A stretch of 5,917 nucleotides of DNA from Candidatus Njordarchaeum guaymasense (GTDB lineage Archaea > Asgardarchaeota > Njordarchaeia > Njordarchaeales > Njordarchaeaceae), in assembly GCA_030587605.1 (NCBI GenBank), contig JAUQYT010000167.1:1-5917 (forward strand). Reading direction: 5' to 3'. The notes below the pieces were generated by a model, which saw only the letters and a program-made list of their open reading frames with translations, had not been told where the DNA came from and did not search any database. Positions 1 to 5,743 of the stretch are shown here, in pieces (positions within the stretch are counted from its first letter, which is position 1; each line of letters starts with the position of its first letter). Position numbers and translations under genes: made by a program.

Positions 1-2
1 CC

Positions 3-1373
3 CTCAGGGATCAGCTTGCCAAGGAAATCAAGAAGCATGAGAATTGGATGAAGGATCCCGAGTCTCATAGGGATGATATGGCTCTGTCTGCGACGCTGAT
101 GGCGCTTTGGCCAAATCTTGAAGTGTTTCGGCCCTTGGCTGTGCGAACGCAGAACATGGACTATATGATTAGTTTTCAGCTTAACCCGAATATAGCTGAC
201 GACGCTGAGGCTAGCATTGAAGACGCAAAGTTGGCCTACCGCTTAGCTGCCAAGCATTTGGCTGAGTATGATCGGCGTCTGGGATTATCCAACCCGGGTG
301 CGGTTCCGCCGAACATGGTGTTGAAGGTTGCTGGAAGCTCCGAGGCTGCTAGGAAGATCACACGCGAGTTGAACGCTGCGGGTATCGGGACGAACAATAC
401 GGTTGTCTACACGGTTGGGCAGGAGATCAGGTTGATTCTTGACTCGTTCGAAGGAAAAGCCAGAGCCCTGAAGGCTGGTAAGCCTATCACTCGCACTTAT
501 GAAACGAACATGGGCGGTCGATTGGTAAGCCACCTGCGCGAGGTTGAAGCCGCCAGAATCTTCGCCAAAATCAGAGATTTGCATGGAGAGACGCGTGCGC
601 TTGATCTCCTAAGGAAGCTCGCCAAGGATCTTGGCTTAGGTGCCAACATCCTCACATCACTCGATCAGCCGGGTACCGTCGATTCAAAAGCTGACAAAGT
701 GTGCTCATTCAGTAACCTGAAGTCTTTGACGCATCCGGCCCTTCTGAGAATTGTTGAGGAAGCAGGTCTTTCTACAAGTGAGGTTGAGCAACTTGAGAAA
801 GACGTTCGGAGGGCTGGGACCCTTGTTGCAAGGCGAGTATACCAAACGTTCTACATCGAGGAGAACAAGAAGAAGTGGATCAGTTATCTTCAACATCAAC
901 ATGGCTTGACTACTCATCAGGTAAGGTCGATCTTGGAATCTGTGGATGTCCTGCCAGCATCTAAGAGAATTCCCGAAGATACCTACGATACGCTTGCTTA
1001 CCCAAACATGTGCAACACGGAGTTTCCAAACCACGCTCGCGCAGTCCAACTGTTTGCTGAAAGAAGTGACTTTGACCTAGTACGCTTCAAGAATGCCGCG
1101 CTTGAGCTGCCCGACGAGGGACTTGTTGAGCGCTTGTCGTACTTGGTCGACTTCGTCCGTGGCTACGAGATCACTTCCGAGCTGGGAAAGACACTAGTGA
1201 CGGTGGGAGTCATTCAGACTGCGGAATCGTATGGGGTACGTGGGATCTCGGAGGAACAATGGCCGAAGTTTGGTTCAGTCGTAAAGACTATGAGTGAATT
1301 TAGGGCGTCGTATGAGCGTTTCGCGTCGCAGTGCATAGAGCTGGCAAGACAACAAACCGGTACTTGGCGATAG
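3..1373 (+). CDS. Transaldolase-like protein, 5'-truncated by the window edge
   Basis: The reading frame is open to the left edge, and no ribosome-binding site precedes the first ATG at 48, so that ATG is probably internal and the N-terminus is missing. Numbering below is from that ATG (441 residues visible). A transaldolase/fructose-6-phosphate aldolase core can be followed: a strand with YMISFQLNP (39-47) followed by DDAEASIEDAK, the Schiff-base strand NMVLKVAGSS with candidate catalytic Lys93, then AGIGTNNTVVYTVGQ (111-125), and MGGRL (155-159) with an Arg matching the family's phosphate-binding Arg. CSFSN (219-223) resembles the family's ASFRN motif. Known family members transfer or cleave dihydroxyacetone units on sugar phosphates in the cytosol. 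About 220 residues follow CSFSN, well beyond the usual transaldolase length (roughly 215-390 residues in total), and I do not recognise that part. The family call is fairly good; the exact reaction is unknown. The gene is separated from the transporter operon by a promoter-bearing gap, so it is probably a different transcript. Confidence 0.62.
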   Translation, partial: LRDQLAKEIKKHENWMKDPESHRDDMALSATLMALWPNLEVFRPLAVRTQNMDYMISFQLNPNIADDAEASIEDAKLAYRLAAKHLAEYDRRLGLSNPGAVPPNMVLKVAGSSEAARKITRELNAAGIGTNNTVVYTVGQEIRLILDSFEGKARALKAGKPITRTYETNMGGRLVSHLREVEAARIFAKIRDLHGETRALDLLRKLAKDLGLGANILTSLDQPGTVDSKADKVCSFSNLKSLTHPALLRIVEEAGLSTSEVEQLEKDVRRAGTLVARRVYQTFYIEENKKKWISYLQHQHGLTTHQVRSILESVDVLPASKRIPEDTYDTLAYPNMCNTEFPNHARAVQLFAERSDFDLVRFKNAALELPDEGLVERLSYLVDFVRGYEITSELGKTLVTVGVIQTAESYGVRGISEEQWPKFGSVVKTMSEFRASYERFASQCIELARQQTGTWR

Positions 1374-1511
1374 TTGTGCTAGTTCACCAACAACGGCCGC
1401 AAGCGACAATCATACGAAGACAGCGCTACTGCCATACTTAACCAAGTTGCAAGATTCTCCGTCTGATAGAACTAGAATCCCACCCGTTCGGCATCCGTGG
1501 CAGTACGGTCA

Positions 1512-1523
1512 AAATCTTTATAA
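1512..1523 (+). promoter_or_regulatory. Archaeal TATA-box region of the transporter operon
   Basis: AAATCTTTATAA lies 33 nt ahead of the ATG at 1557, with the TATA-like core CTTTATAA at 1516-1523 and an A-rich segment just upstream that could serve as the BRE. Archaeal transcription usually begins about 25 nt after the TATA centre, which would give a start near 1545 and a very short leader. Of the 183-bp gap, this is the only convincing promoter-like element I see. It resembles the element ahead of the gene at 5744. Confidence 0.55.
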
Positions 1524-1547
1524 TCTCTCGGGCAGACACATGGACAC

Positions 1548-1552
1548 GGTGA
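1548..1552 (+). promoter_or_regulatory. Ribosome-binding site for the solute-binding protein
   Basis: GGTGA is complementary to the conserved 3' end of archaeal 16S rRNA and sits 4 nt ahead of the ATG at 1557. The spacing is short but usable, and it supports this start. If transcription starts near 1545, the site would be at the very 5' end of the message, so the true transcription start may lie a few bases further upstream. Confidence 0.5.
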
Positions 1553-1556
1553 AAAT

Positions 1557-2930
1557 ATGATAAATTCTAGACAGGCGATAACACGCTTGCAAGCATCGCT
1601 TCTTGTCGTCATTGTGGTTATTGCTGCAATCGCTGGCGGAGTATACTATTTGACCCCTGCGCCTAAACCTCCACCGCCACCTCCGCCTCCAAAGAAACTG
1701 ACTGTGTGGTGGTCAACACCTGTCTTTGCAAAAGAGAAGGAGCTGATACCAAAATATGTTGAACAGTTCAAGACTAGCGCGGGTGCGGAAGTGGATTGGG
1801 TCTCCTTTCCGCATGTTGAGTTAGACCTGAAGATAATGACCGCAGTAGAGGCTGGGACCAATCCCGACATCATTTTCCAGGCCCATCAACACGTGTGTAC
1901 AATTCTTCACGAGAAAGGCAAACTGATGCCACTGACCGATGTGATCGATAAGATCGATAGGAAAGATATCTTTCCGTTCTTACTGGAGAAGCTAGCCCGT
2001 GGACGTGACGGAGTAGAGTACTTTCTACCCTACTATCCACAAGGCAACTGGTTCCACTATCGAAAGGACATATTGGCAAAGGCAGGATACACGAAACCAC
2101 CAGAAACATTAGATCAGCTTCTAGAAATTGCTAGAAAAATCAACAATCCTGAGGGAGGCTTGTATGCTCTCGGCTTTCCACTTGGCTCTACTACCATAAA
2201 CGACGCTCCCATGACCTTCGAGCAGATCCTATGGGCATATGGCGGTCAACTGGTATCTGAGGATGGAAAAACGATGATGATAAACTCGACAGCTACCATG
2301 AAGACTTTGGAATTCTTCGAGCAGATAATAAAGGTAGATAAGACGCAGACCACGGCCGCGCTGACTTGGGGCGCCTATGACAACAACGTTGCTTTCCAAA
2401 GCCTCGCGAACATAGCTATTACAGGAAACCCGGGTGGAACCATCGTGGCTTGGATGAGGGACAACAATCCAAAGCTCTATCCGCATTGCGGAACGGCACC
2501 ATGGCCAAAAGGACCAACAGGCAAACACTACCTATTGTTGGGCGCAATGGGATTTAGTATATTCAAGAATACAAAGAATCCCGAGTTAGCAAAGGATTTC
2601 GTAAGATTCTTCTGCGAAAAGAGCAGGTACAAAGAATTGGTCATGGCAACGGTACCCTACAACTATCCAATGTACAAGAGCCTGTTGGATGACCCAGTAT
2701 TGAAGGACCCACCAATGTGGGAGATGTACTCCCAACTCCTAGATGACAACATCGAAAAGCGGCCTTGGGGATACGCTACTGGACCCACAGCTGCCGTGGC
2801 TGAAGTCTACAGCGCTGAGATCTACGCTCGCATGATCGAAAGAATCGCGGTATGGGGCTGGACTCCTCGAAGAGCCCTGAACGAAGGCACCATTGCAATC
2901 AGAGACATCTACTTGAAATGGTCTTACTGA
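1557..2930 (+). CDS. ABC sugar transporter, membrane-anchored extracellular solute-binding protein (CUT1 type)
   Basis: This 457-residue protein would capture a sugar or oligosaccharide outside the cell and hand it to the two permeases encoded directly downstream. Residues 15-32 form a hydrophobic segment following a short polar N-terminus with two Arg; there is no lipobox cysteine, so attachment is probably through this segment. Eight consecutive prolines (38-45) flanked by lysines form a stiff linker to the folded domain. The domain shows family 1 solute-binding hallmarks: LTVWWS (48-53) as first strand, AGTNPDIIF (99-107), LPYYPQGNWFHYRKDILAKAGY (split over 157-178), PPETLDQLLEIARKI (181-195), and the late GAMGFSIFKNTKNPELAKDFVRFF stretch (329-352). 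Aromatic residues are plentiful (for example WFHY, MRDN after AW, the WGW at 433-435), as expected for sugar stacking. Its length is normal for the family. It is the first gene of the operon, as is usual, which fits the need for excess binding protein. The substrate cannot be deduced. Confidence 0.92.
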   Translation: MINSRQAITRLQASLLVVIVVIAAIAGGVYYLTPAPKPPPPPPPPKKLTVWWSTPVFAKEKELIPKYVEQFKTSAGAEVDWVSFPHVELDLKIMTAVEAGTNPDIIFQAHQHVCTILHEKGKLMPLTDVIDKIDRKDIFPFLLEKLARGRDGVEYFLPYYPQGNWFHYRKDILAKAGYTKPPETLDQLLEIARKINNPEGGLYALGFPLGSTTINDAPMTFEQILWAYGGQLVSEDGKTMMINSTATMKTLEFFEQIIKVDKTQTTAALTWGAYDNNVAFQSLANIAITGNPGGTIVAWMRDNNPKLYPHCGTAPWPKGPTGKHYLLLGAMGFSIFKNTKNPELAKDFVRFFCEKSRYKELVMATVPYNYPMYKSLLDDPVLKDPPMWEMYSQLLDDNIEKRPWGYATGPTAAVAEVYSAEIYARMIERIAVWGWTPRRALNEGTIAIRDIYLKWSY

Positions 2931-2933
2931 AGG

Positions 2934-3812
2934 ATGAATTCCTCTCCAAGAGCTAGAGCAAGTATCCTTCCTTACCTACTCGTAGTCCCCACCTTTTTCT
3001 TCTTTGTTATTTTTGTTGTCTATCCGCTAGGTGTTTTGGTGAATCTGAGCTTTCACCACAAATATGTCGGAGCTCCAAGCATATTTGTTGGTTTCAGAAA
3101 CTTTCAGACTCTCTTACAGGACACAGGTTTTGTCCAATCGATATCAAACACCGCCATCTATGTAGCTGGAGCCGTTAGTATAAGGCTCCTATTTGCCTTT
3201 GGTTTAGCCCTAATCCTCAATCAAAAGATCAGAGGCAGATCTCTCTTCAGAGGATTGATGCTACTGCCATGGTTGACCCCAATCGTACCAGCTGTCCTCA
3301 CGTGGCGATGGATTCTCAGTCCAGACTATGGGATCCTAAACCACTTACTCTCTGAGCTTAACCTCATAACCGCTCCCTTGAACTTCTTGGGAGATCCAAT
3401 GCTAGCGAAAGCCACAGTCATAGCCTTCAATGTCTGGAAATTCTTTCCATTCTATACAATAGTATTCTTGGCAGGACTACAGGCAATTCCCGTAGACATC
3501 TATGAAGCCGCAGAAATAGATGGTGCAAACAAATGGCTGAAGCTGCGATACATCACTATCCCTCATATGAGAAACTTGTTTGCCATACTCAGCGCACTCT
3601 CGGCCATTTGGACAATGGGTGAATTCGTATCTGTGTGGTTGCTCACCCGAGGCGGGCCTTCATATGCAACCCACACGTTCGCCACCTTGGCGTTCGAACA
3701 AGCCTTCCTTAACTACAATGTGGGCTTGGCAGCCGCGATGTTCGTGATTGTACTTCCCTTCACTGCGGGGCTAACTATTCTGATAACACAGTACCTTGTT
3801 AAGGAGATCTGA
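2934..3812 (+). CDS. ABC sugar transporter permease 1 (MalF/UgpA-like)
   Basis: This 292-residue inner-membrane subunit forms half of the sugar translocation channel. Six hydrophobic segments are visible at about 12-37, 72-96, 106-127, 159-182, 214-237 and 262-288. The cytoplasmic EAA loop, which docks onto the ATPase, is at 190-210: YEAAEIDGANKW followed by LRYITIP, close to the family consensus EAA...DGA...F..I.LP. The loop after segment 5 contains LTRGGPSYAT, a common feature of this permease type, and the N-terminal ILPYLLVVP also fits. The start follows the binding-protein stop by 3 nt with only AAGG against the ATG and no properly spaced ribosome-binding site, so translation probably depends on coupling to the upstream gene. 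The pairing with the next gene and binding protein makes a CUT1 (carbohydrate uptake transporter 1) system. The substrate is not readable from the permease. Confidence 0.94.
   Translation: MNSSPRARASILPYLLVVPTFFFFVIFVVYPLGVLVNLSFHHKYVGAPSIFVGFRNFQTLLQDTGFVQSISNTAIYVAGAVSIRLLFAFGLALILNQKIRGRSLFRGLMLLPWLTPIVPAVLTWRWILSPDYGILNHLLSELNLITAPLNFLGDPMLAKATVIAFNVWKFFPFYTIVFLAGLQAIPVDIYEAAEIDGANKWLKLRYITIPHMRNLFAILSALSAIWTMGEFVSVWLLTRGGPSYATHTFATLAFEQAFLNYNVGLAAAMFVIVLPFTAGLTILITQYLVKEI
3803..3806 (+). promoter_or_regulatory. Ribosome-binding site for permease 2
   Basis: GGAG lies inside the last codons of permease 1, 8 nt ahead of the ATG at 3815. It fixes the start of permease 2 and, together with the 2-nt gap between the genes, shows that the two permeases are translated in close linkage. 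Confidence 0.6.
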
Positions 3813-3814
3813 GT

Positions 3815-4657
3815 ATGGCTACTGGTCGTAGAATAGCCGTTCTAACCAACAGCATCTTAACGTATGGAATCCTCACGGTCGCGTCGATCTTTGCCGTATT
3901 TTCGACGTATTGGATGCTTATCACTTCGCTCAAACCAGATAGAGAGGTCTATAGCCTCAACCCAAGTTTGTTACCTGAGCACATAACGTTCCTGAATTAC
4001 GACTTCGCGTTGAGTTGGGGATATCTGAGGCAACTGTCAAATAGCTTGATTATATCATCTGGAACGACAGCACTAAGCCTTATCATAACGGTCTTCGGAG
4101 CATATGGTCTCTCGAGGTTCAGATTCCGAGGAAGAAAGATACTGTCAAGAACCATTCTAGCAACATATGTCATTCCATCCTCTCTTCTGGTCATTCCATT
4201 TGTCTTTGTGATCATCAGCTTGGGATTGTACAACACCTTTTCAGGAGTGATATTGGCTAATGTCACCTTCACCCTTCCCTTCACTGTCTGGACTATGGCT
4301 GGATATCTGGCTTCAATACCGATTGACTTGGAGGAGGCAGCTATGATTGACGGATGCAGCCGAATAGAAGCACTATTTAGAGTGGTCCTACCCCTCTCTC
4401 TCCCCGGAGTCATTGCGATAGCAACCTTTTCCTTCGTGAACGCTTGGAACGAATATTTGTACGTGGTCGCCCTCATAGATTCAGAAACCAAGTTCACCCT
4501 GCCATTAGGCCTCGCGAGCCTACTTACATCAGACATAGTTCCTTGGGGAAAGCTAATGGGGATGTCGGTCCTATACTCTGTTCCAGGAATACTGTTCTTC
4601 CTGTTCCTTCAAAAGTACATGGTGCAAGGCTTGGTCAAGGGAGCCGTCAAAGCGTAG
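3815..4657 (+). CDS. ABC sugar transporter permease 2 (MalG/UgpE-like)
   Basis: This 280-residue membrane protein would pair with permease 1 to form the channel. Hydrophobic segments lie at about 13-36, 76-98, 111-135, 141-164, 197-217 and 248-267. An early motif TYWMLITSLKPDREVY (31-46) is typical of MalG-type subunits. The EAA loop is clear at 173-198: EEAAMIDGCSRIEALF followed by VVLPLSLPG. FVNAWNEYLY (207-216) is another strong signature of this subunit, as is the C-terminal QKYMVQGLVKGAVK, where the family usually has Q..iv.Gl..GAvKG. Length and topology are normal. It is the last + strand gene before a convergent neighbour. The ATPase that both permeases need is not encoded next to it, so a protein encoded elsewhere must supply this function. 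Confidence 0.95.
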   Translation: MATGRRIAVLTNSILTYGILTVASIFAVFSTYWMLITSLKPDREVYSLNPSLLPEHITFLNYDFALSWGYLRQLSNSLIISSGTTALSLIITVFGAYGLSRFRFRGRKILSRTILATYVIPSSLLVIPFVFVIISLGLYNTFSGVILANVTFTLPFTVWTMAGYLASIPIDLEEAAMIDGCSRIEALFRVVLPLSLPGVIAIATFSFVNAWNEYLYVVALIDSETKFTLPLGLASLLTSDIVPWGKLMGMSVLYSVPGILFFLFLQKYMVQGLVKGAVKA

Positions 4658-4716
4658 GCTCGCGCTATCTTCGCAGGAGAATTGGAGAAACAGAAGAACT
4701 GATTCCTTTTTGTGGA
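4658..4716. other. Convergent intergenic gap with a possible T-rich terminator
   Basis: This 59-bp gap separates the ends of two genes facing each other. On the + strand it holds CCTTTTT (4705-4711); archaeal RNA polymerase can stop at short T runs without a hairpin, so this may end the transporter transcript. For the - strand gene, the opposite strand is rich in T and C over about 4683-4698, which is weaker. I see no convincing stem-loop. Confidence 0.3.
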
Positions 4717-5616
4717 TTATTGAAAGAGCCACCTGTAACGTTCCAGGTATTTGTAGGATCTGCGGAGTATTTCGTCCACTTCCTCCGGCTTCTCGCAACC
4801 AGACTTCATTCTGTCTCCTTTTCCGAAGCCAGTCTCCACGCTGAAAGCCCCTTTGTAGCCATAATTCCGGAGGATATCGAGAATATTGTTGAAGTTCAGC
4901 TCCCCCTCGCCTATTGCTGGAAAGACATAGGCCCCTTTACCTCCTCGTTGGTCCTTGATATGCACATGCACCACATACTTCAACAGTTTCCGAAGATCCT
5001 CCTCAGGCTGCAAGCCAAAGCGAATAGGCATGCTAGCGGTGTCGTAGTTTACCCTTATGTATTCGGAATCTATTCTCCTCATAGCTTCCAAAGCACTATC
5101 CGCTGTCACCGTGATTCCACCGTCATTCTCAATGGCCAGGACCACATTGCTGTTCCTGCAACAATCGATTACACCCTTGACATTGTCGTAGAATCGTTCT
5201 ATCTCCGCTTTTGAGAAGACCGCAGACACGTCACTAATCATCGGATCAGTTGTACGTGTGACAACAACTCGAGTCTTCAGTCTCCCAGCCAGCTCGATCC
5301 TTTTTCTCAGAAGCTCAATCTCTCTCCTTTCCTTGCTAGGGTCCTTGTCCATCATTGTGACGTGGCCGCTTATCGCCACGGGTTCGAGGCCAAACTCTTC
5401 CAACAGAATGCTCAATCTCTCGAAGCCCTCTTCAGTCATTTGCTCTGGCATAACGTGGTGACACATTCCAGGATCAGACGCAAGCTCCACGTACTTGAAA
5501 CCTGCATGCGAGATTCCGCAAAGCGCTCTTTCTAGAGTGAACTCGCCGAAGAGTTTCACCGATCGATCAATATTCGGGTCGAGTTTTCTGTAGCAGAAGG
5601 TTGAGCAGCTGAGCAA
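4717..5616 (-). CDS. Sugar-phosphate isomerase/epimerase-like TIM-barrel protein
   Basis: This 299-residue protein belongs to the xylose isomerase-like/AP endonuclease family 2 TIM-barrel superfamily, whose members isomerise, epimerise or dehydrate sugars and related compounds using a divalent metal in the cytosol. Seen in order: AGFKYVELASD (38-48) for strand 2, PVAISGHVTMMD (79-90) with His85, LKTRVVVTRTTD (113-124), NVVLAIENDGG (157-167) with candidate metal ligand Glu163, IRVNYDTASMP (187-197) with Asp192, VVHVHIKDQRGG (215-226) with His217/His219, and GAFSVETGFG (256-265) with Glu261. This Glu-Asp-His-Glu set is the usual metal site. The start is TTG at 5616-5614: an in-frame stop lies three codons upstream, a GGTGA site sits 6 nt before it, and the next starts would cut off the first strand. 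It is convergent with the permease operon and divergent from a related gene. The substrate is unknown; an epimerase, isomerase or inosose-dehydratase-like role are all possible. Confidence 0.85.
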   Translation of the reverse strand: MLSCSTFCYRKLDPNIDRSVKLFGEFTLERALCGISHAGFKYVELASDPGMCHHVMPEQMTEEGFERLSILLEEFGLEPVAISGHVTMMDKDPSKERREIELLRKRIELAGRLKTRVVVTRTTDPMISDVSAVFSKAEIERFYDNVKGVIDCCRNSNVVLAIENDGGITVTADSALEAMRRIDSEYIRVNYDTASMPIRFGLQPEEDLRKLLKYVVHVHIKDQRGGKGAYVFPAIGEGELNFNNILDILRNYGYKGAFSVETGFGKGDRMKSGCEKPEEVDEILRRSYKYLERYRWLFQ

Positions 5617-5622
5617 GACACC

Positions 5623-5627
5623 TCACC
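5623..5627 (-). promoter_or_regulatory. Ribosome-binding site that decides the TTG start
   Basis: On the - strand GGTGA (within AAAGGTGAGGTG, 5630-5619) precedes the TTG at 5616 by 6 nt. The TGA inside this site is also the in-frame stop that bars any longer reading frame, so TTG is the earliest possible start and is well supported. Confidence 0.65.
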
Positions 5628-5640
5628 TTTGATAACTCTC

Positions 5641-5653
5641 GCCAACGATTGGC
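5641..5653. repeat. Short inverted repeat, candidate operator
   Basis: GCCAA-CGA-TTGGC is a perfect 5-bp inverted repeat with a 3-bp centre. It lies 25-37 bp ahead of the TTG start of the - strand isomerase, at about the place where transcription from the proposed TATA element at 5665-5672 would begin. A repressor bound here would block that gene. It is short, so chance is possible. Confidence 0.35.
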
Positions 5654-5664
5654 AGTGGCCGCAC

Positions 5665-5672
5665 ATATTAAG
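5665..5672 (-). promoter_or_regulatory. Possible TATA box for the - strand isomerase
   Basis: On the - strand CTTAATAT lies about 49 nt ahead of the TTG start. A start site some 26 nt downstream would fall near 5642 and give a leader of about 25 nt containing the ribosome-binding site. The match to the archaeal TATA consensus is moderate and the BRE is not clear. Confidence 0.35.
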
Positions 5673-5695
5673 CTGACGATCCGTTTCGCGCCGCC

Positions 5696-5707
5696 AAATC
5701 TTATATT
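5696..5707 (+). promoter_or_regulatory. TATA-box region for the right-hand isomerase gene
   Basis: AAATCTTATATT contains the TATA-like core CTTATATT (5700-5707), 36 nt ahead of the ATG at 5744. The preceding CCAAA could act as a BRE. Predicted transcription would start near 5729, leaving a leader of about 15 nt that still contains the GGAGG site. Its layout is close to that of the transporter promoter at 1512-1523. Confidence 0.5.
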
Positions 5708-5713
5708 CTTTCA

Positions 5714-5733
5714 TCAGTTGGAATTCAGTTGGA
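5714..5733 (+). repeat. Tandem-like direct repeat TCAGTTGGA, 11-bp period
   Basis: TCAGTTGGA occurs at 5714-5722 and again at 5725-5733, 11 bp apart start to start, which is about one helical turn. The pair lies between the TATA element and the ATG of the right-hand gene, and the second copy overlaps the ribosome-binding site. It may be an operator or a mRNA-level element, or chance. Confidence 0.35.
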
Positions 5734-5735
5734 GG
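5731..5735 (+). promoter_or_regulatory. Ribosome-binding site for the right-hand isomerase gene
   Basis: GGAGG, a strong match to the 16S rRNA 3' end, lies 8 nt ahead of the ATG at 5744. This is the best-placed ribosome-binding site in the window and settles the start of the gene. Confidence 0.7.
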
Positions 5736-5743
5736 AAAGGCCA

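Noticed and set aside
1373..1394. GTTGT...ACAAC stem-loop after the transaldolase-like gene as terminator
   Set aside because: The stem has only 5 bp with a 12-nt loop and no T tract follows. It is too weak to call.
1484..1508. Cluster of CCGT/ACGG half-sites upstream of the transporter TATA element (CCGTTCGG and CCGT-N6-ACGG)
   Set aside because: The half-sites are only 3-4 bp, and such matches are expected by chance in a GC-containing stretch. They are noted only as background to the shared promoter layout.
1646..1873. - strand frame encoding a polyglycine run
   Set aside because: The polyglycine is simply the antisense of the eight proline codons of the binding-protein linker.
3997..4536. 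- strand reading frame of 179 codons
   Set aside because: It lies fully antisense to permease 2, whose motifs are unmistakable. The translation looks like a shadow of hydrophobic codons on the other strand.
4444..5214. Long + strand reading frame of 256 codons spanning the permease 2 end and the isomerase region
   Set aside because: It overlaps permease 2 in another frame and runs antisense to the well-supported isomerase. Its translation shows no recognisable domain, and no ribosome-binding site supports it.
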